Shown: positions 27,466-35,954, numbered from the stretch's first letter. The stretch is 64,000 nt of DNA from Streptomyces sp. yr375 (GCF_900110755.1 NZ_FOFF01000001.1:424153-488152), one strand, 5' to 3'. Notes: generated by a model from the letters alone, not told the origin. Numbers and translations are program-made.

Positions 27466-28110
27466 TCACCGTCGCAGGCGCCGCTCCCGCGCGTGCACCG
27501 CACGGCTCACCCTGCGCCCCAGCAGCAGGTAACCGAGCAAAGCGCCCGTGGTGTTGAGGATGACGTCGTCGATGTCGAAGGCGCGCCCGGTCACCAGCGC
27601 GCCCTGGGCGAACTCCACCAGCAGCATGACCGCCGCCGTCAGCAGCAGCACCCGCAGCACCCCGCGCGCCCGGGGCGCGACGACCGGCACCAGGATCCCG
27701 AAGGGCACGCCGAGCAGGACGTTCCCGCCGATCTGTTTCACCGCGTCGCGCAGCGCGGGCTGGTCCAGGTAGGCCCGCAGCGAGTCGCCCGGATGCAGGT
27801 TGGTGTGCACGAGTTTCACGGAGGCGGGCGAGGGTTCCAGGGTGAGCCGGGCGAGCGCGACGGCGAACGCCACCATGAAGACGAAGGCGAACAGCATCGC
27901 CAGCAGCCGCAGAGGGAACGGCAACGGCCGCCGCTCGGCCCGCGACGACGACTTCGTCGTGTTCTTCGTGTTCTTCGTGTGTTTCGCGTTCTTCGGGGCG
28001 GCGGGCTTGGCGCTCTGCTTCGTCGGTTCGGTCGGGGGCGGGGCGGGCTTCTCCGGCTTGGCGGCGCGCGGGCGGAACAGGGTACGTGGACGTAAGGCGG
28101 CACGGGCCAT
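27466..28110 (-). CDS. VanZ-family membrane protein
   Basis: The 214-residue protein has a long basic, Lys/Pro-rich N-terminal tail (about 1-62). Four hydrophobic helices carry the VanZ signature, VEFAQG followed by FDIDDVILNTTGALLGYLLL. VanZ proteins give low-level teicoplanin resistance in enterococci, but most actinobacterial members have no known role. GAGG precedes the ATG. It is 41 bp downstream of the DUF4230 gene on the same strand. Confidence 0.85.
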   Translation of the reverse strand: MARAALRPRTLFRPRAAKPEKPAPPPTEPTKQSAKPAAPKNAKHTKNTKNTTKSSSRAERRPLPFPLRLLAMLFAFVFMVAFAVALARLTLEPSPASVKLVHTNLHPGDSLRAYLDQPALRDAVKQIGGNVLLGVPFGILVPVVAPRARGVLRVLLLTAAVMLLVEFAQGALVTGRAFDIDDVILNTTGALLGYLLLGRRVSRAVHARERRLRR

Positions 28111-28151
28111 GCGGTCCTCCGGTCTTCAACTTCCCTGTGTCGTCAGGAGAT

Positions 28152-28832
28152 TCAGGTGCCGTAGGCCACCTTCACCTCCTTGAAGCCGAGGGAGCGCAGC
28201 AGCCCCTGGAGCATGCCCGTCGTGTTGGACTCGGCGCGCGCGGTCAGCTCGCTCTCCTTCGCCGCCTCGCCGATGTGCCGGACCGCGAGCTTCTGCACGG
28301 CCTGCTCACTGTTGGGGTTGTCCGAGAAGAGGTCGCCGAGGCGGTCGAGGAGACCGCGCTGCTTGGAGACGGCGTAGGAGCGGTCGGGGTCGAGCGCCGG
28401 TGTGCCGAGCAGGGCGTGCGGCAGCCGGAGCGTGGCCGAGGTGCGGTCGTCGTTGACCGTCACGTCCTTGTCGCCGACCTTGCCGAGGTCGACGTAGGCG
28501 TCCACGGTGCCCGCCCCGACGTACAGGGTGCGGGTGCCGCGGATCGCGTCGGGGAGGTACTTGGCGTTTTTCTCCAGATCCACGACGACCTGGAAGTTGC
28601 CGGAGGCGGCGTTGTAACGGCTCATGTCCTTGATGGACTTGAGCAGGGCGGGGCCCGAGCGGTCATGGGTCTCGGTGCCGAAGAAGTCGCGCAGCCCCGG
28701 CAGCAGGCTCAGCCGGATCCCGGCGAACATCACGACGAGCACGACCACGACGGCGGTGAGCACCTTGGCCCAGCCGGGCATCCGCCGAGGGATCCGCTGG
28801 GTGGGCTTGTCGGGCTTGATGGAAGTCGTCAT
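28152..28832 (-). CDS. Membrane-anchored DUF4230 protein
   Basis: The 226-residue protein has one N-terminal membrane helix (about 21-44, WAKVLTAVVVVLVVMFAGI). Its extracytoplasmic domain carries the DUF4230 pattern FQVVVDLEKNAKYLP and VGAGTVDAYVDL. The function of DUF4230 is unknown. GGAGG precedes the start. It is probably cotranscribed with the downstream VanZ gene. Confidence 0.82.
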   Translation of the reverse strand: MTTSIKPDKPTQRIPRRMPGWAKVLTAVVVVLVVMFAGIRLSLLPGLRDFFGTETHDRSGPALLKSIKDMSRYNAASGNFQVVVDLEKNAKYLPDAIRGTRTLYVGAGTVDAYVDLGKVGDKDVTVNDDRTSATLRLPHALLGTPALDPDRSYAVSKQRGLLDRLGDLFSDNPNSEQAVQKLAVRHIGEAAKESELTARAESNTTGMLQGLLRSLGFKEVKVAYGT

Positions 28833-29127
28833 GCGGACGGCCCTCCTTCCTCTACTGACCGGATGCCCGCCAATACCCTTGTCAGACCGCCTTGTTGACG
28901 ACCTGTGACAGGAAGTCCGCGGCGGTCACGGACGATCACCGGCCCGCGCCGACCCGTTCACGTCCCCCGGTCACCCGTTCGGCCGATCCGACCGGCCGCA
29001 CGGTCGCCCGGCGCTCCTGGGCATTCCCGGGCATTCCGGGGTACTTCTGAGGGTGGGGGAAACGGGTGTGGTCCGTAGCATGAGAGCTCCGCGCCTCCAG
29101 CCGGACATGATCAGCGAGGAGCCGATC

Positions 29128-30105
29128 GTGCGAGACATCTCCGTGTTCAGCGGCAGTGCCCATCCCGAGCTGGCCGCCGAGGTCTGTGCCCACCTCGGCG
29201 TCCCCCTGAGCCCCACCCGACTCAGCAGGTTCGCCAACGACTGCCTGGAGGTCCAGCTCCAGGCGAACTGCCGGGAACGGGACGTCTTCCTGGTCCAGCC
29301 GCTCGTCCGGCCCGTGCAGGAGCACCTCGTCGAGCTGCTGCTGATGTGCGACGCGGCGCGCGGGGCGTCGGCGGGCCGGATCACCGTCGTCATGCCGCAC
29401 TACTCCTACGCCCGCTCCGACAAGAAGGACGCGCCCCGGATCTCCCTGGGCGGACGCCTGGTCGCCGACCTGATGGCGGCGGCCGGCGTGCACCGCGTCC
29501 TCGCCATGACCCTGCACTCGCCCCAGGTGCACGGTTTCTTCTCGATGCCCGTCGACCACCTGCACGCCCACCGGGAACTGGCCGCCCACTTCCGCCGCTA
29601 CGACCTCACCCGCACCACCGTCGTCTCGCCGGACCTCGGCAACGCCAAGGAGGCCGCCGCCTTCGCCCGGATGATCGGCGCGCAGGTGGCGGCCGGCGCC
29701 AAGCAGCGGTACGCCGACGACCGGGTCAGCATCAGTGCCGTCATCGGCGAGGTCACCGGGCGGGACGTCATCGTCCTCGACGACGAGATCGCCAAGGGCA
29801 GTACCGTCCTCGAACTCCTGGACCGGCTACGGGAGTCGGAGCCGCGCTCGATACGCGTGGCGTGCACACACGGCCTGTTCGCGGACGGCGCCCTCAAACG
29901 GCTCGACGAGCAGCCCGACGTGCTGGAGATCGTATGCACCAACACCGTTCCGGTGCCCGTCGAGGAGCACACCGACAAACTGCGGATCCTGTCCATCGCG
30001 CCCGCCCTCGCGGAGGCCGTGCGCCGCATCCACAACGGCGAGTCCGTCAGCGCGCTGTTCGACGGGGCGCGCGGCGAATGGAGCGAGGAGACCGGAAGAT
30101 CATGA
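29128..30105 (+). CDS. prs: Ribose-phosphate pyrophosphokinase paralogue
   Basis: The 325-residue PRPP synthetase has the ATP loop CRERDVFLVQ, the histidine segment MPHYSYARSDKKDAPRISL and the ribose-5-phosphate/PRPP loop VIVLDDEIAKGST. It makes PRPP from ribose-5-phosphate and ATP. The PRPP loop reads DDEIAKGST rather than the usual DDxxDTGGT, and the flexible loop (AGAKQRYAD) also differs, so this may be a specialised second copy. A GTG at 29128 with AGGAG is preferred over upstream ATGs because the family N-terminus begins RDISVFSGSAHPELA. Confidence 0.83.
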   Translation: MRDISVFSGSAHPELAAEVCAHLGVPLSPTRLSRFANDCLEVQLQANCRERDVFLVQPLVRPVQEHLVELLLMCDAARGASAGRITVVMPHYSYARSDKKDAPRISLGGRLVADLMAAAGVHRVLAMTLHSPQVHGFFSMPVDHLHAHRELAAHFRRYDLTRTTVVSPDLGNAKEAAAFARMIGAQVAAGAKQRYADDRVSISAVIGEVTGRDVIVLDDEIAKGSTVLELLDRLRESEPRSIRVACTHGLFADGALKRLDEQPDVLEIVCTNTVPVPVEEHTDKLRILSIAPALAEAVRRIHNGESVSALFDGARGEWSEETGRS

Positions 30106-30496
30106 CGCGCCGGAGGTGCCGGCAGTGCCGGACGTGGCTTCGGGGCGGTCCAGGGCCGCGTCCAGGGTCGTGGCGGGCGGCAGCAGCCGCGTCAGTCCGG
30201 TGGCCCGCAGGATCCGCAGGGTGAGCGGATCGGCGCACACGAGGTGCAGTCGCCCGCCGTGGCCGAGGACCCGGCCGTGCGCCCGGTACCAGCCGCAGCC
30301 CGGAGCAGTCGAAGAACTCGATCCGGGTCAGGTCGATCACGATCCGCGGGGCGGGACCGGCCGTCGCGTCGTCGAGATGCGGGCCGATCTCCGTGGCCGC
30401 GACGATGTCGATCTCACCGCGGAACTCCAGCACCGTGTACCCCCGGTCCTCGCGGGCCAGCAGGTACGGAGTGTCCGCCGTGGGTTTCCACTGCAC
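30100..30496 (-). pseudogene. STAS-domain (anti-anti-sigma) gene with a frameshift
   Basis: The N-terminal part from GTG 30496 (GGAGG upstream) encodes a normal STAS domain: YTVLEFRGEIDIVAATEIG, then IVIDLTRIEFFDCSGLRL, which holds the serine phosphorylated in SpoIIAA-like proteins. At about 30286-30292 the frame is lost. The remainder of the domain continues in another frame (YRAHGRVLGHGG, LHLVCADPLTLRILRATGL) to a stop at 30100-30102, overlapping the prs stop. One extra base or two missing bases would explain it. It may be a real pseudogene or a sequencing error. Confidence 0.75.
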
Positions 30497-30667
30497 GACG
30501 TCATCGCCTCCCACCCGCTCCACCGGTCGGGAGCCTCCAACGGCCGGGGAGCACACAGCAGTTCCCCGCCCGAGCAAGTTACCCTCGATCGAGTGAATTC
30601 CAGCATGTTCGATTGACATATGTCTTCGAAATGCAACCCGCCGTGTGCGAAGGGGGTGGTCGGGGTC

Positions 30668-31135
30668 CTATGACAGCGCGTGCCACGCCTTGGAGAGGGC
30701 CGTGCGCAACTGCTCCGTCTGGTGGGCGGTGAGCTCCCGCACCATCCGTTCCTCCAGCTCCCGCACCGGCCCGGCGTGCCGGTCGAGCAGCTCGCGCCCC
30801 TCCTCGGTGAGCAGGATCAGCAGCTCGCGCCGGTTGCGCGGATTGCGCACCCGGCGGATCAGGCCGCGCCGCTCCAGGGTGCGCACCAGGTCGGCGATGG
30901 ACTGGGCGGTGACGAAGGAGTCCCGCGCCAGTTGCGCGGCCGACAGGCCGTCGTGCCGCTCCAGTACCGTGAGAGCCGTGTACTGCAGCGCCGTGATCCC
31001 GGACGGTTTCACCAGCTCGTCCAGGTGCGATCGCGCGACCAGCTCCACCTGCTTCACCATGTAGAGCAGGGACGGAGGTGTCTTATGGGCCTGAGGTGCG
31101 GACGCTGCTGCCTTGGTTGTCTGGATGCCGACCAT
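30668..31135 (-). CDS. MarR-family regulator
   Basis: The 155-residue protein has the winged helix of MarR proteins (YTALTVLERHDGLSAAQLAR, TLERRGLIRRVRNPRNRREL). It is divergent from an aldehyde dehydrogenase and alcohol dehydrogenase pair, with two palindromes between, so it probably represses both directions and is released by an aromatic or phenolic ligand. The ligand is inferred from the family. Confidence 0.87.
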   Translation of the reverse strand: MVGIQTTKAAASAPQAHKTPPSLLYMVKQVELVARSHLDELVKPSGITALQYTALTVLERHDGLSAAQLARDSFVTAQSIADLVRTLERRGLIRRVRNPRNRRELLILLTEEGRELLDRHAGPVRELEERMVRELTAHQTEQLRTALSKAWHALS

Positions 31136-31155
31136 GGGCCCGAGCGTAGACCATT

Positions 31156-31208
31156 GACAGGAAACCTGTCTGTAATGAGACTGCGAACCAGCAGGAATCC
31201 TGTTGGTT
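31156..31208. promoter_or_regulatory. Two palindromic MarR-type operators
   Basis: GACAGGAAACCTGTC (31156-31170) is a perfect 6-3-6 palindrome overlapping a TTGACA box at 31154-31159. A 23-bp palindrome at 31186-31208, with arms AACCAGCAGGA and TCCTGTTGGTT, shows one mismatched arm pair besides the centre. Both lie between the divergent MarR and dehydrogenase genes and share the core CAGGA/TCCTG or CAGG/CCTG. Confidence 0.65.
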
Positions 31209-31239
31209 GAAATCTTGGCGACGATGCTGAGGAGTGGTG

Positions 31240-32694
31240 ATGACCACGTTCGAGATCGACCCCGGTCGACTGTTCATCGGGGGACAGTGGCGCGAGGCCG
31301 CGGACGGAGCGCGGACCGAGGTGGTCGACCCGTCCCGGGGCACGGTCGTCACCACCGTCGCGGAGGCGGGCGCCGCCGACGTGGACGCGGCCGTGCGGGC
31401 CGCGCGGGAGGCCTTCGACTCCGGACAGTGGTCCGGCCTCAGCGGCCGGGAGCGCGGCCGGATCCTGCTGCGGGTGGCGGAGCTGATCCGCGCCGAGGCC
31501 GACGAGATCGCCCGGCTGGAGAGCCTCGACGTCGGCAAGCCGATCACGCTGGCCCACGCGGTCGACGTCACCAACTCGGCCAACGACTACGAGTACTTCG
31601 CCTCCCTCGCCTTCACGCTGGAGGGCGCGAACCGCGACACGCCCATGAACGCCCTCGCCTACACCAAGCGCGGCCCGGTGGGTGTGGTCGCCGCGATCAC
31701 CCCGTTCAACTTCCCGCTGATCCTCGCCGGTTCGAAGATCGCCCCGGCCCTCGCGGCCGGCAACACGGTCGTCCACAAGCCCGCCGACGAGACCCCGCTC
31801 AGCGCCCTGTACATGGCGGGACTGTTCCAGCGCGCCGGTGTCCCCGACGGCGTCGTGAACGTCGTCACCGGCGCCGGTCCGGTGGTCGGCGAGGCGCTGC
31901 TGCGCCACCCGGGCATCGACAAGATCGCCTTCACCGGCTCCACCGCGATCGGCCGGCACGCGGCGAGCATCGCGGGCGAGAACCTGAAGCCGGTCACCAT
32001 GGAGCTCGGCGGCAACGCGGCGCACATCGTGTTCGAGGACGCCGACCTGGAGAAGGCCGTCGGCGCGGTCATCAAGGGCTTCGTCTTCAACTCGGGCCAG
32101 TTCTGCATGGGCGGCCCGCGCCTGCTGGTGGCCCGCCCGGTCTACAGCACCCTGCTGAACATCCTCGCCGACGCCGTCCCCGGCGTGCCGATCGGCGACC
32201 CGCGCGCGGTGGAGACCGTCATCGGCCCGATGGCGGGGGAGAAGCACCTGCGCAAGGTCGAGGAGTACGTTGACCTCGCCCGCAAGGAGGGCGCCCGCAT
32301 CGTCTGCGGCGGTGAGCGCCTCGACCTCGACGGCGGCTACTATTACAAGCCCACCGTCATCGCCGACCTCGACAACGACTCCCGGGTCGTCCAGGAGGAG
32401 ATCTTCGGCCCGGTCCTCACGGTGCAGCCCTTCGACACCGAGGACGAGGCCGTGGCCCTGGCCAACTCGACGCCGTACGGCCTGGCTTCGGGTGTCCAGA
32501 CCGGCAACCTGGCCCGCGCCCACCGCGTCGCCGACCGCCTCCAGGCCGGCATCGTCTGGGTCAACGACTGGGCGATGCTCGACCCCTCGGTCCCCTTCGG
32601 CGGCGTCAAGGACTCCGGGTTCGGCCGCGAGTACGGCCCCGAGGCGCTCCACTCGTACACCAGGGTCAAGTCCGTCGTCGTCTCGCTCGACTGA
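31240..32694 (+). CDS. NAD(P)-dependent aldehyde dehydrogenase
   Basis: The 484-residue enzyme has all the ALDH landmarks: TPFNFPLILAGSKIAPALAA with the catalytic Asn, FTGSTAIGR for cofactor, MELGGNAA with the general-base Glu and SGQFCMGG with the catalytic Cys. It oxidises an aldehyde to its acid. Followed 56 bp later by an alcohol dehydrogenase and controlled by a MarR gene, it probably performs the second step of an alcohol-to-acid pathway, perhaps for a benzyl- or terpene-type alcohol. The ATG at 31240 follows GAGGAG; GTG at 31234 is an alternative. Confidence 0.9.
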   Translation: MTTFEIDPGRLFIGGQWREAADGARTEVVDPSRGTVVTTVAEAGAADVDAAVRAAREAFDSGQWSGLSGRERGRILLRVAELIRAEADEIARLESLDVGKPITLAHAVDVTNSANDYEYFASLAFTLEGANRDTPMNALAYTKRGPVGVVAAITPFNFPLILAGSKIAPALAAGNTVVHKPADETPLSALYMAGLFQRAGVPDGVVNVVTGAGPVVGEALLRHPGIDKIAFTGSTAIGRHAASIAGENLKPVTMELGGNAAHIVFEDADLEKAVGAVIKGFVFNSGQFCMGGPRLLVARPVYSTLLNILADAVPGVPIGDPRAVETVIGPMAGEKHLRKVEEYVDLARKEGARIVCGGERLDLDGGYYYKPTVIADLDNDSRVVQEEIFGPVLTVQPFDTEDEAVALANSTPYGLASGVQTGNLARAHRVADRLQAGIVWVNDWAMLDPSVPFGGVKDSGFGREYGPEALHSYTRVKSVVVSLD

Positions 32695-32750
32695 GCACGT
32701 CGGCCCGTAAGTATGTGGCAATGCCCGTAGGAACCAAGGGAGTTCAACCG

Positions 32751-33857
32751 ATGTCCACCACCACACGCGCCGCCGTCGTCGAGTCCGGCGGAGCGCCTTT
32801 CACCCTCTCCGACGTCGTCCTCGACGACCCCGCGCCGCACGAGGCGCTGGTCCGTCTGGTGGCGGCCGGGGTCTGTCACACCGACCTCGGTGTGGCGAGC
32901 GGCGGACTGCCGTTCCCGCTGCCCGGAGTCCTCGGCCACGAGGGCGCGGGCGTCGTGGAGGCGGTCGGTTCGGCCGTCACCGGGGTCGCGCCCGGCGATC
33001 ACGTCGTGCTGTCCTTCACCTCGTGCGGCGACTGCCGCAACTGCCAGGGCGGCCACCCCGCCTACTGTGCGACCTGGCTGCCGCTGAACCTGCTCGGCGG
33101 CCGGCGTGCCGACGGCAGCAGCACCATCAGCCGGGACGGCGAGGACCTCGGCGGTCACTTCTTCGGCCAGTCGTCCTTCGCCGAGCGGGCGTTGGTCGAC
33201 GAGCGCAGCCTCGTCAAGGTCGACCCGGACGTACCGCTGACGTCGATCGCCCCGCTGGGCTGCGGAGTCCAGACCGGTGTCGGCGCCGTGTGGAACGTGC
33301 TGAAGCCGGAGACCGGCAGCACGATCGTCGTCCTGGGCGCCGGTGCCGTCGGCCTGTCGGCGGTCATGGCGGCCGCGCTCAGCCCGGCCACCACGATCAT
33401 CGCCGTCGACCGGGTCGCCGAACGCCTCGAACTGGCCAAGGAGTTGGGCGCTACCCACACCGTCGACGCCAGTGAGACCGCCCTCGGTGACGCCATCGCG
33501 CTGATCACCGGCGGGCAGGGCGCCGACGGCATCGTGGAGACCACGGGCAGCACGGCCGTCCTGCGCCAGGGCGTCGACGCGCTCGCCGCCCGCGGCACCC
33601 TCGTGGTCGTGGGCGCACCGCCCTTCGGTAGCGAAGTCGCCCTGGACGTCAACGGGTTGCTCGGTGGCAAGCGGGTCGTCGGCCTCACCCTCGGCGACGC
33701 CGAGACGCAGAGTTTCATCCCGGCGCTCGTCAAGCTCGTCAAGGAAGGGCGGCTCCCGCTGGACCGCCTGATCGGCACCTACGCGTTCGAGGACATCGAC
33801 CTGGCGGTGCGGGACATGAAGGCGGGCAAGACCATCAAGCCCGTGCTCACTTTCTGA
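32751..33857 (+). CDS. Zinc-dependent alcohol dehydrogenase (aryl/benzyl-alcohol type)
   Basis: The 368-residue medium-chain dehydrogenase has catalytic zinc ligands in GVCHTDLG and GHEGAG, structural zinc cysteines in CGDCRNCQGG and HPAYC, the third catalytic Cys in PLGCGVQTG and the cofactor motif VLGAGAVGLSAV. The long CGVQTG-type sequence resembles benzyl-alcohol and geraniol dehydrogenases. AAGGGAG precedes the ATG. It probably supplies aldehyde to the upstream dehydrogenase. Confidence 0.88.
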   Translation: MSTTTRAAVVESGGAPFTLSDVVLDDPAPHEALVRLVAAGVCHTDLGVASGGLPFPLPGVLGHEGAGVVEAVGSAVTGVAPGDHVVLSFTSCGDCRNCQGGHPAYCATWLPLNLLGGRRADGSSTISRDGEDLGGHFFGQSSFAERALVDERSLVKVDPDVPLTSIAPLGCGVQTGVGAVWNVLKPETGSTIVVLGAGAVGLSAVMAAALSPATTIIAVDRVAERLELAKELGATHTVDASETALGDAIALITGGQGADGIVETTGSTAVLRQGVDALAARGTLVVVGAPPFGSEVALDVNGLLGGKRVVGLTLGDAETQSFIPALVKLVKEGRLPLDRLIGTYAFEDIDLAVRDMKAGKTIKPVLTF

Positions 33858-33872
33858 CGACCCGTCAACCGG

Positions 33873-33906
33873 CCGTACCGCCGGGGCCTGCTCCCCGGCG
33901 GTACGG
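33873..33906. terminator. Strong hairpin after the alcohol dehydrogenase
   Basis: CCGTACCGCCGGGG (33873-33886) pairs perfectly with CCCCGGCGGTACGG (33893-33906) around a 6-nt loop. It lies between two convergent genes, so it can terminate transcription from both sides. There is no U tract, as is common in streptomycetes. Confidence 0.75.
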
Positions 33907-33931
33907 TCACCCGTGCCAGGCCCGGCCCGGC

Positions 33932-34504
33932 TCAGCGGCTCGCGTGCAGGACGACGAGTAACTGCCATACCTGGTCGGCGATCTCGCCGGGTGTGCCGTC
34001 GAGATCGCCGTGCAGCCAGTCCGCCAGCACCCCGCCGAAGGTGGCCGCGACGGCGGAGGCGATCAGGGGTGCGTCCGCCGCTCCCGCCCGCTGCCGCTCG
34101 CGCAGGCTGTAGGCCCGCAGGTCCCGGTGCAGCACCCGGCCCAGCGGGCCGCCGCCGCCCGGTGTGAGCAGGGCGCGGTACAGGGCGGTGTGCGGGGTCA
34201 GCGAGCCGAAGAACTCCGCCAGCGCGGCCGGCGCCCGTACCGGGTCCGGCCGCCCCGGCTGCCCCTGCCAGGCGTGCAGTGCCTCCACGGCCTCCCGGAC
34301 GACGTCCGCGCAGGCGTCGACGGCGAGCGCCTCCAGGTCGGGGTAGTGCACGTAGAAGGTGGCCCGGCCGACGCCGGCGCGCCGCACCAGCGCGGCGACG
34401 CCGACCTCCTCCAGCGGCCGCTCCGCGCACTCCTGGAGCAGCGCGGCACGCAGCTTCGCCCGGGTGCGGGCCGCCCGCGGGTCCTCGGGCTCGCCGCGGG
34501 TCAC
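33932..34504 (-). CDS. TetR-family regulator
   Basis: The 190-residue protein has a TetR DNA-binding domain (LLQECAERPLEEVGVAALVR, AGVGRATFYVHYPDLEAL, about residues 20-65) and a ligand domain. The GTG start at 34504 overlaps the TGA of the DUF1304 gene by 4 bp (GTGA), so the two are translationally coupled. The perfect inverted repeats upstream of DUF1304 fit autoregulation. Confidence 0.87.
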   Translation of the reverse strand: MTRGEPEDPRAARTRAKLRAALLQECAERPLEEVGVAALVRRAGVGRATFYVHYPDLEALAVDACADVVREAVEALHAWQGQPGRPDPVRAPAALAEFFGSLTPHTALYRALLTPGGGGPLGRVLHRDLRAYSLRERQRAGAADAPLIASAVAATFGGVLADWLHGDLDGTPGEIADQVWQLLVVLHASR

Positions 34505-34863
34505 TGCGCGATCAGGACGGCGGCCAGGGCGAGCGCGCCGGGCAGGGCCTGCGCGAACAGGATCCGACGGTTCGCCGTGGCCGCGCCGTACACGCCCGCG
34601 ACGATCACGCAGGACAGGAAGAACACCTGCGCCCGGAACCCGGTCGGGTCGGCCGCGATCAGCCCCCACACCAGGCCCGCCGCGAGGAAGCCGTTGTAGA
34701 GCCCCTGGTTGCCGGCCATCGCGGCGGTCCGCTTGGCCATCTCCGCGTCCATGCCGTGGAACGCCATGCCCTGCTTCTTCTGCCACAGGAACATCTCCAT
34801 CACCAGGATGTAGACATGCAGCGCGGCCACGAGCACGACCAGTATGTTCGCCAGGATTTCCAT
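34501..34863 (-). CDS. DUF1304 small membrane protein
   Basis: The 120-residue protein has four predicted helices (ILANILVVLVAALHVYILVM, then WGLIAADP and FLSCVIVAGVYGAAT). It has the DUF1304 features FLWQKKQGMAFHGM and NQGLYNGFLAAGL. The function is unknown; a transport or efflux role is often suggested because of linkage to TetR genes, as seen here. GGGAG precedes the ATG. Confidence 0.85.
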   Translation of the reverse strand: MEILANILVVLVAALHVYILVMEMFLWQKKQGMAFHGMDAEMAKRTAAMAGNQGLYNGFLAAGLVWGLIAADPTGFRAQVFFLSCVIVAGVYGAATANRRILFAQALPGALALAAVLIAQ

Positions 34864-34881
34864 GGTCTCCCTCAACTTCTT

Positions 34882-34914
34882 GGACAGGTGTCCACCATAG
34901 CAGGACACCTGTCC
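34882..34914. promoter_or_regulatory. Perfect inverted-repeat operator for the TetR/DUF1304 unit
   Basis: GGACAGGTGTCC (34882-34893) and GGACACCTGTCC (34903-34914) are perfect inverted repeats separated by 9 bp. Each 12-mer is itself nearly symmetric (GGACA-TGTCC). The site lies just upstream of DUF1304 and between divergent genes, a classic position for TetR autoregulation. Confidence 0.8.
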
Positions 34915-34952
34915 AGGAAGTCCAGTCGCCGCCTCCGGGCCACACTGGAGGT

Positions 34953-35417
34953 ATGACGCCAGTACCGGCACGTACCGTGAAGCAGCGCAAGATCGACACC
35001 CTCCATCGGCTGGAGCACGACATCGACGCGTGGGTCGCCACGGCCACCGAGGACAGTCCGGTGCCGTTCCTGGTTCCGCTCTCCTTCGTGTGGGACGGCG
35101 CGACCCTGCTCCTGGCCACCCCCGCCACCAGTCCCACCGGCCGCAACCTGCTGGCCACCGGTGTCGTGCGGGTCGGTGTCGGGCCGACCCGGGACGTCGT
35201 GATGATCGAGGGGACGGTCATGGCCGTGCCGCCCGCCGACCTGCCGGAGGAGGACGCCGAGATCTTCGCGGGCAAGACCGGCTTCGACCCACGCGAACTG
35301 GCCGCGCCCTACCTGTACTTCCGCGTCCTGCCGGGCCGCATCCAGGCCTGGCGCGAGGCCGACGAACTCCGGGGGCGGGAGCTGATGCGCGACGGTCGGT
35401 GGCTGGTGGCCGACTGA
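34953..35417 (+). CDS. Pyridoxamine-5'-phosphate-oxidase-like split-barrel protein (FMN or F420)
   Basis: The 154-residue split-barrel protein contains VPFLVPLSFVWDGATLLLAT, SPTGRNLLATGVVRVGVG and a C-terminal YLYFRVLPGRIQAW. These resemble the PPOX-class FMN/F420-binding proteins of actinobacteria. GGAGG lies only 1 nt before the ATG, too close to be a normal ribosome-binding site; a CACACT box 6 nt before the ATG may indicate a leaderless message. The substrate is unknown. Confidence 0.75.
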   Translation: MTPVPARTVKQRKIDTLHRLEHDIDAWVATATEDSPVPFLVPLSFVWDGATLLLATPATSPTGRNLLATGVVRVGVGPTRDVVMIEGTVMAVPPADLPEEDAEIFAGKTGFDPRELAAPYLYFRVLPGRIQAWREADELRGRELMRDGRWLVAD

Positions 35418-35428
35418 ATCCGGGGTAT

Positions 35429-35476
35429 CCGCAAGGTCCGGGGCCGGGACGCACCCGCCCCGGCCGGACCTCGCGG
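35429..35476. terminator. Long GC hairpin between the PPOX-like and VOC genes
   Basis: AGGTCCGG (35434-35441) pairs with CCGGACCT (35464-35471), extended inside by GGCC/GGCC pairing and outside by CCGC/GCGG. The hairpin fills most of the 72-bp gap and probably ends the upstream transcript. Confidence 0.55.
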
Positions 35477-35489
35477 AGGAGAAGACGAC

Positions 35490-35882
35490 ATGGCATTGGT
35501 GAAGGCAGGCGTCGTGGTGCTCGACTGTGCCGAGCCCGAGAAACTCGCCGAGTTCTACAAGGGGCTGCTGGACGCCGAGGAGACCGACATCAGCGCCAAC
35601 CGGGTGGAGATCCGGGGCGCCGACGGCACCCGGCTGGCCTTCCGGCGTGACGTGAACGCGACCCCGCCGAGCTGGCCGCGCCCCGAGAACGCGCTCCAGG
35701 CCCACCTGGACTTCCTCGTCGACGACCTCGACGAGGTGGAACGCCGGGTCGTGGGGCTGGGCGGCCGTCCCCTGGAGACCAAGGGCGCCCCCGGTCCCCA
35801 GGAGGAGCGGGGTTACGCCGACCCGTCCGGCCACTCCTTCACCCTGCGCCGCGAACCCTCCACGGCACCGAAACAGGGCTGA
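35490..35882 (+). CDS. VOC-superfamily (glyoxalase-like) protein
   Basis: The 130-residue protein has the paired beta-alpha-beta-beta-beta modules of the vicinal-oxygen-chelate fold: VVLDCAEPEKLAEFYKGLL at the first strand, LDFLVDDLDEVERRVVGLGG in the middle and YADPSGHSFTLRRE at the end. It is annotated in many streptomycetes as glyoxalase or bleomycin-resistance-like. The ligand is unknown. GAGGAG precedes the ATG. Confidence 0.82.
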   Translation: MALVKAGVVVLDCAEPEKLAEFYKGLLDAEETDISANRVEIRGADGTRLAFRRDVNATPPSWPRPENALQAHLDFLVDDLDEVERRVVGLGGRPLETKGAPGPQEERGYADPSGHSFTLRREPSTAPKQG

Positions 35883-35923
35883 GGCGGAGGGGCGAGGCGC
35901 GATGCGGTGGGAGGCGCGAGAGA

Positions 35924-35954
35924 GCCCCGCCGCGACGGGGGAGCGCGGCGGGGC
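35924..35954. terminator. Bidirectional terminator hairpin
   Basis: GCCCCGCCGCG (35924-35934) and CGCGGCGGGGC (35944-35954) form an 11-bp perfect stem with a 9-nt loop between the convergent VOC and nitroreductase genes. Confidence 0.78.

Noticed and set aside
27500..27780. Plus-strand frames in the VanZ region
   Set aside because: Shadows of the VanZ gene; the minus frame has the VanZ motif and a ribosome-binding site.
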